Shown piece by piece: positions 49,277-59,080 of a stretch of DNA of 64,000 nucleotides (position 1 is its first letter; each line of letters starts with the position of its first letter). The DNA comes from Pseudochelatococcus sp050946405 (lineage in GTDB: Bacteria; Pseudomonadota; Alphaproteobacteria; Rhizobiales; Beijerinckiaceae). Below the pieces are notes generated by a model. It was not told the DNA's origin. It searched no databases and saw only the letters and a program-made list of their open reading frames with translations. A program made the position numbers and the translations under genes. The stretch covers positions 558,001-622,000 of the forward strand of contig NZ_JBMNUS010000001.1 in NCBI RefSeq assembly GCF_050946405.1, in the 5' to 3' direction.

Positions 49277-51262
49277 ATGTCCGCGACGAAAATCCTCTGG
49301 GGGCAGATCATAATTGTCTTCCTCATCATTCTCCTGACCACCTGGGGCGCCACGCAATATGTCGGCTGGAGCCTTGGCTTTCAGACGCAACTTGGCGAGC
49401 CGTGGTTCAAGCTGTTCGGGATGCCCGTCTATTACCCGCCGGCGATCTATGTCTGGTGGTATTTCTACGATGCCTATGCGCCGGAGGTTTTCGCCAGCGG
49501 CGGGATCATCGCTGCATCCGGTGGATTCATCGCCATTGCCGTCGCCATCGGCATGTCCGTCTGGCGCGCGCGGGAAGCGAAGAACGTCGCCACCTACGGC
49601 TCCGCGCGTTGGGCCGAGACAGTCGAGGTCAAAGACGCCGGGCTGCTCGATCCCGATGGCGTCGTGCTCGGTCGATACGAGCGCGAATATCTTCGCCATG
49701 ACGGGCCTGAGCATGTGCTGTGCTTTGCGCCGACCAGGAGCGGCAAAGGTGTAGGCCTCGTCGTGCCCTCACTGCTGACCTGGCCGGGCTCTGCCATTGT
49801 CCATGACATCAAGGGTGAGAACTGGCAGATCACCGCCGGCTACCGTGCCCGGCACGGCCGCGTCCTGCTGTTCGATCCGACGAACACGCGATCTTCCGCC
49901 TACAATCCGTTGCTCGAAGTCCGCCGCGGCGAATGGGAGGTGCGTGATGTTCAGAACATTGCCGACATCCTCGTCGATCCGGAGGGAAGCCTGGAAAAAA
50001 GAAATCACTGGGAAAAGACATCCCATGCCTTGTTGGTCGGCGCCATTCTCCACGTTCTCTACGCCGAAGAGGACAAGACCCTGGCCGGCGTCGCCGCTTT
50101 CCTCTCCGACCCGAAGCGCCCGATCGAGTCGACACTCGCCGCGATGATGAAGACGGCGCATCTGGGCGAAGCCGGTCCTCACCCGGTCATCGCCAGCGCC
50201 GCGCGCGAACTGCTGAACAAGAGCGACAACGAGCGCAGCGGTGTGCTCTCGACCGCGATGTCATTTTTGGGGTTGTACCGCGATCCCGTCGTCGCACAAG
50301 TGACACGCCGCTGCGACTGGCGGATCACCGACATCGTGGGCGGCAAACGTCCGGCGACGCTCTACCTTGTCGTGCCTCCGAGCGACATCAACCGGACAAA
50401 ACCTCTCATTCGCTTGATCCTTAATCAAGTCGGCCGGCGCCTGACCGAGGACTTGCAGGCGAGGGCCGGGCGGCACAGGTTGTTGCTCATGCTCGACGAG
50501 TTCCCGGCCCTGGGCCGGCTGGATTTCTTCGAGTCCGCCTTGGCCTTCATGGCCGGTTATGGCCTCAAGTCCTTTTTGATCGCCCAGAGCCTCAACCAAA
50601 TCGAGCGCGCCTACGGCCCGAACAACAGCATCCTGGACAACTGCCATGTCAGGGTCTCGTTCGCAACCAATGACGAAAGGACGGCGAGAAGGGTGAGCGA
50701 TGCGCTCGGCACCGCCACCGAGATGAAGGCGATGAAGAACTACGCCGGGCACCGTCTGTCGCCTTGGCTCGGGCATCTGATGGTCTCGCGCTCGGAGACT
50801 GCCCGGCCATTGCTCACCCCCGGCGAAGTGATGCAACTGCCGCCATCAGACGAGATCGTCATGGTCGCCGGAACGCCGCCGATCAAGGCGAAAAAGGCGC
50901 GATACTTCGAGGATCCGCAGTTTCAGGAGCGGGTCTTGCCGCCACCAGAACTCACCCGTCCCGGTGAACCGCGCCCCGACGACTGGAGCCGTTTGCCGAT
51001 CCCAGTTCGCCCGGAAAGTGGGGAGGCTCCAGCAGGCTCGGCCGCGGAAAATGAAGACCCGACAGAATCCGAGCGTCGCCATCAGCCGGAGCTTAATCGG
51101 GTGAAGCCGGTGGAGAAGAAGGCGCCGATCGAGAACGAGTTCGGGATCGATCCACCCGACGACATGGAGGAGGCGGCCACCCGAAACCGGCGTCTGACGC
51201 GCCTCATGCACGGCGTCGCACGGCAAGTTTCGCTCGATCCCAATGACGGCATGGAGCTGTGA
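49277..51262 (+). CDS. traG: TraG/VirD4 type IV coupling protein
   Basis: A 661-residue inner-membrane ATPase: two N-terminal helices (IIIVFLIILLTTWGATQY; about 75-95), Walker A APTRSGKGVG (151-160), SAIVHDIKGENW, and Walker B LLLMLDEFPALGRLDFFE. It links the relaxosome to the Trb channel and pumps DNA. Strong AAAGGACC just upstream. Length is normal. Confidence 0.95.
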   Translation: MSATKILWGQIIIVFLIILLTTWGATQYVGWSLGFQTQLGEPWFKLFGMPVYYPPAIYVWWYFYDAYAPEVFASGGIIAASGGFIAIAVAIGMSVWRAREAKNVATYGSARWAETVEVKDAGLLDPDGVVLGRYEREYLRHDGPEHVLCFAPTRSGKGVGLVVPSLLTWPGSAIVHDIKGENWQITAGYRARHGRVLLFDPTNTRSSAYNPLLEVRRGEWEVRDVQNIADILVDPEGSLEKRNHWEKTSHALLVGAILHVLYAEEDKTLAGVAAFLSDPKRPIESTLAAMMKTAHLGEAGPHPVIASAARELLNKSDNERSGVLSTAMSFLGLYRDPVVAQVTRRCDWRITDIVGGKRPATLYLVVPPSDINRTKPLIRLILNQVGRRLTEDLQARAGRHRLLLMLDEFPALGRLDFFESALAFMAGYGLKSFLIAQSLNQIERAYGPNNSILDNCHVRVSFATNDERTARRVSDALGTATEMKAMKNYAGHRLSPWLGHLMVSRSETARPLLTPGEVMQLPPSDEIVMVAGTPPIKAKKARYFEDPQFQERVLPPPELTRPGEPRPDDWSRLPIPVRPESGEAPAGSAAENEDPTESERRHQPELNRVKPVEKKAPIENEFGIDPPDDMEEAATRNRRLTRLMHGVARQVSLDPNDGMEL

Positions 51263-51267
51263 GCGCC

Positions 51268-51732
51268 ATGACCGGACGAAAGAAGAAGGCCCAGATTTCC
51301 GTCTATCTCGACCCGGACGTGATGACGATGCTGTCAGACTACGCCGCACGCCGGGAGCAATCGCTTTCCCAGATCGCCGAGGCCGCGATCGCGTCGTTCC
51401 TGTCACCGGACGACGCCGAGCGACGCGAGGCGGTAATCGCCAAACGCCTCGACCAGCTCGACCGCAGGATGACCCGGATGGAGCGCGATCTCGGCATCTC
51501 GGTGGAAACCCTGGCGGTCTTCATCCGCTTCTGGCTCACCACTACACCGGCATTGCCCGAACCCGCTGCGCAGGCTGCGCGCGCCAAGGCTGGAGAGCGT
51601 TACGAAGCCTTCGTAACCGCGCTCGGCCGCAGGCTCGCGCAGGGGCCAAAGTTGCGGCAGGAAATCAGCGAGGACATTGTCGACTCATCGGACGGTCAGG
51701 TCGCTTCGGGCGCAGACGCACAGGGCGAATAG
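51268..51732 (+). CDS. RHH/CopG-like regulator between traG and trbB
   Basis: About 154 residues from ATG 51268 (a GTG at 51259 overlapping the traG stop is possible). N-terminal RHH domain: KKAQISVYLDPDVMTMLSDY, AARREQSLSQIAEAAIASFL. The remainder is helical with a conserved-looking MTRMERDLGISVETLAVFIR. CopG-type proteins in this exact position are usual for the trb operons of such ICEs and may regulate trb or traG. Confidence 0.85.
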   Translation: MTGRKKKAQISVYLDPDVMTMLSDYAARREQSLSQIAEAAIASFLSPDDAERREAVIAKRLDQLDRRMTRMERDLGISVETLAVFIRFWLTTTPALPEPAAQAARAKAGERYEAFVTALGRRLAQGPKLRQEISEDIVDSSDGQVASGADAQGE

Positions 51733-51783
51733 TGACCACTCCGGTGAGGTCAAGGAGATCGCAACTCCGCCGTTCTCCTGTAT

Positions 51784-51813
51784 TTGCACGCCATGCCACT
51801 ACGACGCTAAATA
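51784..51813 (+). promoter_or_regulatory. Candidate sigma70 promoter for trbB operon
   Basis: TTGCAC (51784-51789), 18-base spacer, TAAATA (51808-51813). The 167-base gap 51733-51899 also holds the hairpin at 51850. Confidence 0.5.
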
Positions 51814-51849
51814 CTTGTTGAATAGGTCGAATTTACGGCTCTTTTAATC

Positions 51850-51896
51850 ATCCCCGTCCGGGGACTGTCTGATCTTCCCCGGCCAGGAACGGGGAT
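51850..51896 (+). promoter_or_regulatory. Long hairpin that masks the trbB ribosome site
   Basis: ATCCCCGT (51850-51857) pairs with ACGGGGAT (51889-51896) and CCGGGGA (51858-51864) with TCCCCGG (51876-51882). The 3' arm contains the GGGGA Shine-Dalgarno just before ATG 51900. Folding would block translation of trbB. Confidence 0.75.
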
Positions 51897-51899
51897 CGG

Positions 51900-52889
51900 A
51901 TGGCAGGTTCGCATCACAATTCGGAAGGCTTGGCTCGCAGCGTGCGGATGCTGCGCACCGCACTCGGCCTCGCCATTGTCCGGTTTCTGGACGACCCGGA
52001 CGTTGCCGAGGTGATGCTCAATCCCGACGGCCGGTTGTGGATCGACCGCCTGTCGGGAGGGATGTCCGACACGGGCGAGCGTCTGTCCCCGTCTGACGGC
52101 GAACGCATCATCCGTTTGGTCGCCCACCACGTTGGTGCGGAGGTTCACTCCGGAGCGCCAGGGCTTTCGGCCGAGTTGCCGGAAACTGGCGAACGCTTCG
52201 AGGGGCTGTTGCCTCCAGTAGTGACCGCTCCCGCTTTCGCGATCCGCAAGCCAGCGGTCGCCGTGTTCAGCCTCGACGACTACGTTGCCGCCGGCATCAT
52301 GTCGGCGGATCAGGCAGAGACGCTGCGGGGAGCCATAGTCGGCCACGCCAACATCCTCGTCGCCGGCGGAACCAGCACCGGCAAGACGACATTGGTCAAT
52401 GCACTTCTGGACGAGGTTGCCAAAAGCCCCGACCGCCTTCTCATCGTCGAGGATATGCGTGAGCTGCAATCCCGATCCGAAAACAAGGTGCCTATGCGCA
52501 CCAAGGACTTTATCGCCGATCTTCTCTATCTCTCCCGCCGCTCCATGCGTCTCCGGCCCGACCGCATCATCGTTGGCGAGGTGCGTGGGTCCGAAGCCCT
52601 TCAATTGCTGAAACTCTGGGGCACCGGCCATCCCGGCGGTATCGGCACCATCCACGCCAGCACGGCGATCGGCGCCCTGCGCCGGCTGGAACAACTCGTC
52701 CAGGAAGCCGTCGTTACCGTCCCGAAGACGCTCATCGCCGACACCATCGACATCGTTGCCGTGCTATCCGGTCGCGGCCCCGCGCGCCGGCTCTCCGAAC
52801 TCGCCCGCGTAGAAGGGCTCGGGCCGGACGCCGACTACCGCATCGCCCCCGCGATCCCACCCGCAAACCCCAATGGAGAACAATCATGA
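51900..52889 (+). CDS. trbB: TrbB, conjugation secretion ATPase (VirB11 family)
   Basis: A 329-residue hexameric traffic ATPase: N-domain with VAEVMLNPDGRLWIDRLSGG, Walker A GGTSTGKTT (156-164), LIVEDMRELQ (Asp box), and HPGGIGTIHASTAIGALRRL. Powers pilus assembly and substrate transfer. First gene of trbBCDEJKLFGI; translation probably limited by the leader hairpin. Confidence 0.96.
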   Translation: MAGSHHNSEGLARSVRMLRTALGLAIVRFLDDPDVAEVMLNPDGRLWIDRLSGGMSDTGERLSPSDGERIIRLVAHHVGAEVHSGAPGLSAELPETGERFEGLLPPVVTAPAFAIRKPAVAVFSLDDYVAAGIMSADQAETLRGAIVGHANILVAGGTSTGKTTLVNALLDEVAKSPDRLLIVEDMRELQSRSENKVPMRTKDFIADLLYLSRRSMRLRPDRIIVGEVRGSEALQLLKLWGTGHPGGIGTIHASTAIGALRRLEQLVQEAVVTVPKTLIADTIDIVAVLSGRGPARRLSELARVEGLGPDADYRIAPAIPPANPNGEQS

Positions 52890-53218
52890 TTCGAACCCTT
52901 TCGTGCGGCTGCAACGCCATGGCGACGGCCGCGACCGCCATGACCGTCAGCCTCATGTTCGCGCCGGCGGCCCATGCCTCCGGCTCATCCATGCCGTGGG
53001 AGGCGCCGCTGCAATCCATCCTTCAGTCAATCGAAGGGCCGGTCGCCAAGATCATCGCCGTCATCATCATTATCGTCACCGGCCTGACGCTGGCCTTCGG
53101 CGACAGCTCCGGCGGCTTCCGGCGGCTGATCCAGATCGTGTTCGGTCTCAGCATCGCCTTCGCCGCTTCAAGCTTCTTCCTGTCGTTCTTTTCGTTCGGT
53201 GGCGGGGCGCTGGTCTGA
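52886..53218 (+). CDS. trbC: TrbC, conjugative pilin (VirB2 family)
   Basis: A 110-residue prepilin. Signal peptide region (ATAATAMTVSLMFAPAAHA) and two hydrophobic helices (VAKIIAVIIIIVTGLTLAFG; IVFGLSIAFAASSFFLSFFS). Processed and probably cyclised by TraF. ATGA overlap with trbB. Confidence 0.92.
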   Translation: MIRTLSCGCNAMATAATAMTVSLMFAPAAHASGSSMPWEAPLQSILQSIEGPVAKIIAVIIIIVTGLTLAFGDSSGGFRRLIQIVFGLSIAFAASSFFLSFFSFGGGALV

Positions 53219-53499
53219 TGGCGGGCGGTCTCGAACAACTCGACGAGGTGCCGGGCTTCACGGTGTCGGTTCACCGCGCGCTGACCGAACACATCCTGCT
53301 CGGCGGCGCCCCGCGCTCCATCGCCATCATGAACGGCACGCTCGCCGGGGCTGTGGGCCTCGGCCTGCGCCTCTGGCTGGTCGGCCTCGCCATCTGGGCC
53401 ATCGGTCATTTCGCGGCAGTCTGGGCCGCGAAGCGCGATCCGCTGTTCGTGGAAGTGGGAAGGCGACACCTGCGCATCCCCGGCCACCTCACGGTCTGA
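53218..53499 (+). CDS. trbD: TrbD (VirB3 family)
   Basis: A 93-residue inner-membrane protein starting in TGATG overlap with trbC. GFTVSVHRALTEHILLGGAP then helices in LAGAVGLGLRLWLVGLAIWA. VirB3-like component that works with TrbE. Confidence 0.92.
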   Translation: MAGGLEQLDEVPGFTVSVHRALTEHILLGGAPRSIAIMNGTLAGAVGLGLRLWLVGLAIWAIGHFAAVWAAKRDPLFVEVGRRHLRIPGHLTV

Positions 53500-53511
53500 A
53501 GGAGTCTGTCG

Positions 53512-55968
53512 ATGATGAACCTTGCCGAATACCGCAATCGCAACGCACGGCTGGCCGACTATCTGCCTTGGGCCGCGCTGGTCGGCGGGGGCGTTGTTCT
53601 GAACAAGGACGGCAGCTTCCAGCGCACCGCGCGGTTCCGCGGGCCTGATCTCGACAGCGCCGTCGCCGCCGAGTTGGTCGGCACGGCCGGCCGCATCAAC
53701 AATGCCGTGCGCCGTCTAGGTTCCGGCTGGAGCCTCTTTGTCGAGGCGCAGCGCTACGAGGCCGCGAGCTACCCGGACAGTCGTTTTCCCGATGCCGCGT
53801 CGGCGCTGGTCGATGCAGAGAGGAAGGCCGATTTCGAGGAAGCCGGCACGCACTATATATCCAGCTACTTCCTGACCTTCGCCTGGCTGCCACCAGCCGA
53901 AGATGCTGCCCGCGCCGAAAGCTGGCTCTACGAGGGCCGCGAGCAAGGCGGCGTCGATCCGTTCGAGGCCCTGCGCGGCTTCACGGATCGCACCGATCGC
54001 GTGCTGGCGCTGCTCGACGGCTTCATGCCGGAATGCCACTGGCTCGACGATAGCGAGACGCTGACCTACCTACACTCAACCATTTCCACCAACCGGCACC
54101 GCGTCCGCGTTCCCGAGACGCCGATGTATCTCGATGCCCTCCTGGCCGATCAGTCTCTGACTGGCGGGCTGGAGCCGCGCCTCGGCAACACGCATCTGCG
54201 CATTCTCACGATTGTCGGTTTTCCGACCGCAACCACGCCCGGCATCCTCGATGAGCTGAACAAGCTCGCCTTTCCCTATCGCTGGTCGACGCGCGCGATC
54301 CTGCTGGACAAGACCGACGCCATCCGGCTGCTCACCCGCATCCGTCGCCAGTGGTTTGCGAAACGCAAGTCGATCGCCGCCATCTTAAAAGAAGTGATGA
54401 CCAACGAGGCGTCCGTCCTCGTGGATACCGATGCCGCGAACAAGGCGGCCGATGCGGACATCGCGCTTCAGGAACTCGGCGCCGACTATGCCGGCATGGC
54501 CTATGTCACGGCGACAATCGCCGTCTGGGACACCAATCCCCGTCTGGCAGACGAAAAGCTCCGCCTTGTCGAAAAGACAGTTCAGAGCCGCGATTTCACG
54601 GCGATGCCGGAAACCATCAATGCGGTCGATGCCTGGCTCGGCTCACTGCCGGGGCATGTTTACGCCAATGTCCGTCAGCCACCGATCTCGACGCTCAATC
54701 TCGCCCACATGATCCCCCTCAGTGCCGTGTGGGCGGGGCCGGAACGGGACAGCCATCTCGGTGCGCCGCCCTTGCTCTTTGGCAAGACCGAAGGAAGCAC
54801 CCCGTTCCGGCTTTCCATTCACGTCGGCGATGTCGGGCATACGCTTGTTGTCGGCCCGACCGGATCGGGCAAAAGTGTGTTGCTCGCCTGCATGGCGCTC
54901 CAGTTCAGGCGCTATGAGCGGAGCCAGGTTTTCGCTTTCGATTTCGGGGGCTCGATCCGGGCCGCAGCCCTCGCCATGGGCGGCGACTGGCATGATCTTG
55001 GAGGTGATCTCACCGAGGGAGACGCATTTTCCGTTTCGCTCCAGCCGCTTGCGCGCATCCATGATGTTCCGGAACGCGCTTGGGCGGCCGACTGGATCGT
55101 CTCCATCCTGACCCGCGAGAACATCGCGATCACGCCGGATGTCAAGGAACATATCTGGACGGCGCTGACCTCTCTCGCTTCGGCGCCGGTCGAGGAACGC
55201 ACCATCACCGGCCTGACGGTGCTGCTGCAATCGAACGACCTGAAACAAGCCTTGCGCCCGTATTGCGTCGGCGGTCCCTACGGCCGCCTGCTCGATGCCG
55301 AAACCGAACACCTCGGCAGTGCGTCGGTGCAGGCGTTCGAGATCGAGGGGCTAGTCGGCACAGGCGCCGCGCCGGCCGTCCTGTCCTATCTGTTCCACCG
55401 CATCGGCGACCGGCTCGACGGCTCGCCGACCTTGCTCATCATCGATGAGGGCTGGTTGGCGCTGGACGACGAAGCCTTTTCCGGACAGTTGCGGGAATGG
55501 CTGAAAACCCTGCGCAAGAAGAATGCATCGGTCATCTTCGCCACGCAGTCGCTGTCCGACATCGACAATTCTGCCATCGCCCCCGCGATCATCGAAAGTT
55601 GCCTGACACGGCTTCTTCTTCCGAACGAGCGTGCCGTCGAACCGCAGATCACCGCCATCTATCAGCGATTTGGCTTGAACGCACGGCAGATCGAGATCCT
55701 CGCGCGGGCCGCGCCGAAGAAAGACTACTACTGCCAGAGCCGCAGCGGGAATCGTCTGTTCGAGCTGGGCCTGTCCGAAGTCGGGCTGGCGCTCACGGCC
55801 GCCTCCTCGAAATCCGACCAGTCCGCCATCGCCCGCGTCTTCGCCGAGCACGGCCGGGACGGCTTCCTAGCCGCCTGGCTTCGCCTGCGCGGCGTCGACT
55901 GGGCCGCGGACCTCATTCCCGACCTCGCAAATCTCATCCCCCAGCCCGACAAGGAGACTTCATCATGA
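53512..55968 (+). CDS. trbE: TrbE, conjugation ATPase (VirB4 family)
   Basis: An 818-residue VirB4-type ATPase. N-terminal CagE/TrbE domain (LAEYRNRNARLADYLPWAAL), Walker A GPTGSGKS (448-455), Walker B LLIIDEGWLALDDEAF and ATQSLSDIDNSAIAPAIIES. The largest motor of the channel. GGAG upstream of the tandem ATGs at 53512. Confidence 0.97.
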   Translation: MMNLAEYRNRNARLADYLPWAALVGGGVVLNKDGSFQRTARFRGPDLDSAVAAELVGTAGRINNAVRRLGSGWSLFVEAQRYEAASYPDSRFPDAASALVDAERKADFEEAGTHYISSYFLTFAWLPPAEDAARAESWLYEGREQGGVDPFEALRGFTDRTDRVLALLDGFMPECHWLDDSETLTYLHSTISTNRHRVRVPETPMYLDALLADQSLTGGLEPRLGNTHLRILTIVGFPTATTPGILDELNKLAFPYRWSTRAILLDKTDAIRLLTRIRRQWFAKRKSIAAILKEVMTNEASVLVDTDAANKAADADIALQELGADYAGMAYVTATIAVWDTNPRLADEKLRLVEKTVQSRDFTAMPETINAVDAWLGSLPGHVYANVRQPPISTLNLAHMIPLSAVWAGPERDSHLGAPPLLFGKTEGSTPFRLSIHVGDVGHTLVVGPTGSGKSVLLACMALQFRRYERSQVFAFDFGGSIRAAALAMGGDWHDLGGDLTEGDAFSVSLQPLARIHDVPERAWAADWIVSILTRENIAITPDVKEHIWTALTSLASAPVEERTITGLTVLLQSNDLKQALRPYCVGGPYGRLLDAETEHLGSASVQAFEIEGLVGTGAAPAVLSYLFHRIGDRLDGSPTLLIIDEGWLALDDEAFSGQLREWLKTLRKKNASVIFATQSLSDIDNSAIAPAIIESCLTRLLLPNERAVEPQITAIYQRFGLNARQIEILARAAPKKDYYCQSRSGNRLFELGLSEVGLALTAASSKSDQSAIARVFAEHGRDGFLAAWLRLRGVDWAADLIPDLANLIPQPDKETSS

Positions 55969-56726
55969 AAACCCGTCATTCCCGCGCGGCCTTGCTTGCC
56001 GCATCTTTTCTTGCCCTCTCAGGCCCGGCTTCGCTGGTTCTGGCGCCGCCGGCTTCCGCTGCCTGGATCGTGTTCGATCCGAGGAATTACATCGAGAATG
56101 TCCTGTCGGCCGCGAGATCGCTGGAGCAGATCAACAACCAAATCCAGTCGCTTCAGAACGAGGCGCAATCGCTCATCAACCAGGCCCGCAATCTGGCGAG
56201 CCTGCCATATTCCTCGCTCCAGCAGCTCCAGCAGTCCGTTCAGCGCACACAGCAGCTTCTGCAGCAGGCGCAGAATATCGCCTTCGACGTCCAGCAGATC
56301 GACCAGGCGTTCCAGCAGCAATATGGCAACGTCTCGCTGACGACGAGCCAACAGCAGCTCGTCGCCGACGCCCGCTCGCGCTGGCAGAACACGGTCGGCG
56401 GCCTTCGAGACGCTCTCCGCGTTCAGGCCGGCGTCGTGGGCAACATCGAGACCAACCGCGCCGAGATGTATGCGCTCGTCGGCCAGAGCCAAGGCGCAAC
56501 CGGAGCGCTGCAAGCCACTCAGGCCGGCAATCAATTGTTGGCCCTTCAGGCGCAACAGCTTTCCGACCTGATCGCGCTGATTTCGGCCAATGGCCGCGCC
56601 GAAGCGCTCACCGAGGCCGAACGCACCGCCGCCGCCGAACAGGGCCGCGAGCAGCGCCGCCGCTTCCTAACGCCGGGCAGCGGGTATCAGCCAGGCAATG
56701 CGCAGATGTTCAACAACGGCAATTGA
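55965..56726 (+). CDS. trbJ: TrbJ (VirB5-like)
   Basis: A 253-residue secreted protein with a signal peptide (ALLAASFLALSGPASLVLAP) and a long Gln-rich helical region (NNQIQSLQNEAQSLINQARN; LQQLQQSVQRTQQLLQQAQN). Minor pilus component or adhesin at the pilus tip. ATGA overlap with trbE. Confidence 0.94.
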   Translation: MKTRHSRAALLAASFLALSGPASLVLAPPASAAWIVFDPRNYIENVLSAARSLEQINNQIQSLQNEAQSLINQARNLASLPYSSLQQLQQSVQRTQQLLQQAQNIAFDVQQIDQAFQQQYGNVSLTTSQQQLVADARSRWQNTVGGLRDALRVQAGVVGNIETNRAEMYALVGQSQGATGALQATQAGNQLLALQAQQLSDLIALISANGRAEALTEAERTAAAEQGREQRRRFLTPGSGYQPGNAQMFNNGN

Positions 56727-56743
56727 CCGACGGAGGGGCGCCT

Positions 56744-57031
56744 ATGGACGGCAAGATGCTGGCCCGGCTCGCGGCGGTCGTGTTCGTCGCCATCGCCATC
56801 ACCGCCACGGCGATCGAGATGACCCGCACGGAGGAGCCGCCGACGCCCCGCTCGGCCGTTTCCGCCGAACCAGCGCGCGATCCACTGCGCGAGAAGCAGC
56901 GTCGGTGCCAGCGTCTCGGCGAAGCGGCCGCAAGCGACCCCGAATGCCTGCGCGTCTGGGCCGAGAGCCGCGACCGCTTCCTCGGCCGGGCCTCTGCACC
57001 CGCCGCACCACAGACCGCGGAAGGACAGTGA
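56744..57031 (+). CDS. trbK: TrbK-alt, entry-exclusion-type small protein
   Basis: A 95-residue protein with one N-terminal membrane helix (MLARLAAVVFVAIAITATAI) and a cysteine pair in RRCQRLGEAAASDPECLRVW. Matches the small TrbK-alt proteins between trbJ and trbL, proposed to mediate entry exclusion. Start ATG 56744 with GGAGGGG upstream. Confidence 0.88.
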   Translation: MDGKMLARLAAVVFVAIAITATAIEMTRTEEPPTPRSAVSAEPARDPLREKQRRCQRLGEAAASDPECLRVWAESRDRFLGRASAPAAPQTAEGQ

Positions 57032-57035
57032 TCCG

Positions 57036-58394
57036 ATGGGCGGCACCGGCGTAATCGACTCGTTTCTCGGGGTTTTCACATCCTACATAGACTCCGGCTT
57101 CGGCCTGCTTGGCGGAGAAGTCGCCTTCATCGCCACCACCCTGATCGTCGTCGACGTCACCTTAGCCTCGTTGTTCTGGGCCTGGGGCGCGGATGACGAT
57201 ATCATCGCCCGGCTGGTGAAGAAAACCCTGTTCGTCGGCATGTTCGCCTACATCATCGGCAACTGGTCGAATCTCGCCCGCATCGTCTTCGAGAGCTTCG
57301 CCAGCCTTGGCCTCAAAGGCTCGGGCACCAGCTTCTCGGTCGCTGACCTCATGCGCCCCGGAAAGGTGGCGCAGGTCGGCCTCGACGCCGGACGGCCACT
57401 GCTGGAATCCATCAGCGATTTGATGGGATGGATCGCGTTCTTCGAGAATTTCATCCAGATCGCTTGCTTGTTATTCGCCTGGGCCTTGGTCTTGTTGGCC
57501 TTCTTTATTCTGGCGATCCAACTATTTGTCAGTTTAATTGAGTTCAAGCTCACCACTCTCGCCGGATTCGTGTTGATTCCGTTTGGCCTCTTCGGGAAAA
57601 CGGCTTTCATGGCCGAAAGAGTCCTGGGGAACGTGATCTCCTCGGGCATCAAGGTTCTGGTGCTGGCCGTAATCATAGGAATCGGCTCGACACTGTTTTC
57701 GCAGTTCACCGCTGGCTCCGGTGGCGCGACGCCGACCATTGACGACGCCATGGCGATCGTGCTGGCCGCCCTGTCGCTGGTCGGATTGGGAATATTCGGG
57801 CCAGGAATTGCGAACGGCATCGTTTCCGGAGGCCCTCAGCTTGGCGCTGGCGCGGCCGTCGGCACCGGCCTTGCGGTCGGCGGGGCGGCCGTCGCGGCCG
57901 GTGGCGCAACCATGCTCGCCGCAAAAGGTGGAGCGGCCGCACTCTCCGGTGGAGCTGCGGCCGTCCGGGGCGGTGCGGCTGCCGCCGGTGCGACGTCGAC
58001 CGCCTACAGTCTCGGTTCCATGGGCCAATCCGGTGCAGCCGGTGTCGCCTCCGGTCTCGGCGGCGTTGCGCGCGCGGCCGGATCGGCGGCCGTCTCGCCC
58101 CTGAAGCGCGCAGCAAGCCGTGCCGCGGAAAGTGTCAAATCCAGCTTCTTCGATGGCGCGAAGGCAGGGTTCAGCGCGACGGGCGGCACCTCGACCATGG
58201 GCACCGTCGCCAGCGCAGCCGGTGCATCCCCTGCTTCCCCGGCGCCCGCTGATGGCCCGCCCGCCTGGGCGCAACGTATGCGGCGCAGTCAGGCGATCAG
58301 CCACGGCATCAGCTCTGCCGCCCATGCCGTCCGTTCCGGCGACAGCCATGGCTCCGGCTCCTCCGTCAATCTCTCCGAAAGCGACCGCTCATGA
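57036..58394 (+). CDS. trbL: TrbL (VirB6 family)
   Basis: A 452-residue polytopic inner-membrane protein with several helices between residues ~20 and 270 (for example VAFIATTLIVVDVTLASLFW and ALVLLAFFILAIQLFVSLIE) and a long Ala/Gly-rich C-terminus (~260-390). Forms part of the translocation channel base. Confidence 0.95.
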   Translation: MGGTGVIDSFLGVFTSYIDSGFGLLGGEVAFIATTLIVVDVTLASLFWAWGADDDIIARLVKKTLFVGMFAYIIGNWSNLARIVFESFASLGLKGSGTSFSVADLMRPGKVAQVGLDAGRPLLESISDLMGWIAFFENFIQIACLLFAWALVLLAFFILAIQLFVSLIEFKLTTLAGFVLIPFGLFGKTAFMAERVLGNVISSGIKVLVLAVIIGIGSTLFSQFTAGSGGATPTIDDAMAIVLAALSLVGLGIFGPGIANGIVSGGPQLGAGAAVGTGLAVGGAAVAAGGATMLAAKGGAAALSGGAAAVRGGAAAAGATSTAYSLGSMGQSGAAGVASGLGGVARAAGSAAVSPLKRAASRAAESVKSSFFDGAKAGFSATGGTSTMGTVASAAGASPASPAPADGPPAWAQRMRRSQAISHGISSAAHAVRSGDSHGSGSSVNLSESDRS

Positions 58395-59080
58395 GCTTCT
58401 TCAAACGACCCGCCGCGCATTACGGCAAGACACCTGAACCGGAAACACCTTATCAGCGTGCAGCACAGGCTTGGGACGACCGCATCGGATCGGCGCGGGT
58501 TCAGGCCCGCAACTGGCGATACATGGCCTTCGGCAGCCTGATCCTGTCCGCCGGCTTCGCCGCAGCCCTTGTCTGGCAGTCGGCGCACGGGACTGTCGTG
58601 CCCTGGGTGGTTCAGGTCGATCGGCTCGGCCAGGCGCAGACCGTCGCCCCCGCCACGGCCGACTACCGCCCGACCGATCCGCAGATCGCCTGGCATCTCG
58701 GCCGCTTCATCGAGCAGGTCCGCGCCATCCCGGCCGACGCCATCATCGTCCGCCAGAACTGGCTCCGGGCCTATGAATGGACCACGGATCGCGGGGCGGC
58801 AGCGCTCAACGACTATGCCCGCGCCAACGATCCGTTCACGAAGGTCGGTCGCCAGCAGGTTGCCGTCGAGGTCTCCAGCGTCATCCGCGCCTCGCCGGAT
58901 TCGTTCAGGATCGCCTGGACGGAACGCCATTACGAGAACGGCCAGCTCTCCCGAACCGAGCGCTGGACCGCGATCCTGACCATCGTGATCCAGACCCCGC
59001 GCGATACCGAGCGGCTCCGGACGAATCCCTTGGGAATCTACGTCAACGCCATCAACTGGTCGCGGGAGTTGGGCCAATGA
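58391..59080 (+). CDS. trbF: TrbF (VirB8 family)
   Basis: A 229-residue bitopic protein: short cytoplasmic N-terminus, one helix (MAFGSLILSAGFAAALVWQS), and a periplasmic VirB8/NTF2-like domain (YEWTTDRGAAALNDYARAND; NPLGIYVNAINWSRELGQ). Assembly hub of the channel. Overlaps trbL and trbG. Confidence 0.95.
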   Translation: MSFFKRPAAHYGKTPEPETPYQRAAQAWDDRIGSARVQARNWRYMAFGSLILSAGFAAALVWQSAHGTVVPWVVQVDRLGQAQTVAPATADYRPTDPQIAWHLGRFIEQVRAIPADAIIVRQNWLRAYEWTTDRGAAALNDYARANDPFTKVGRQQVAVEVSSVIRASPDSFRIAWTERHYENGQLSRTERWTAILTIVIQTPRDTERLRTNPLGIYVNAINWSRELGQ

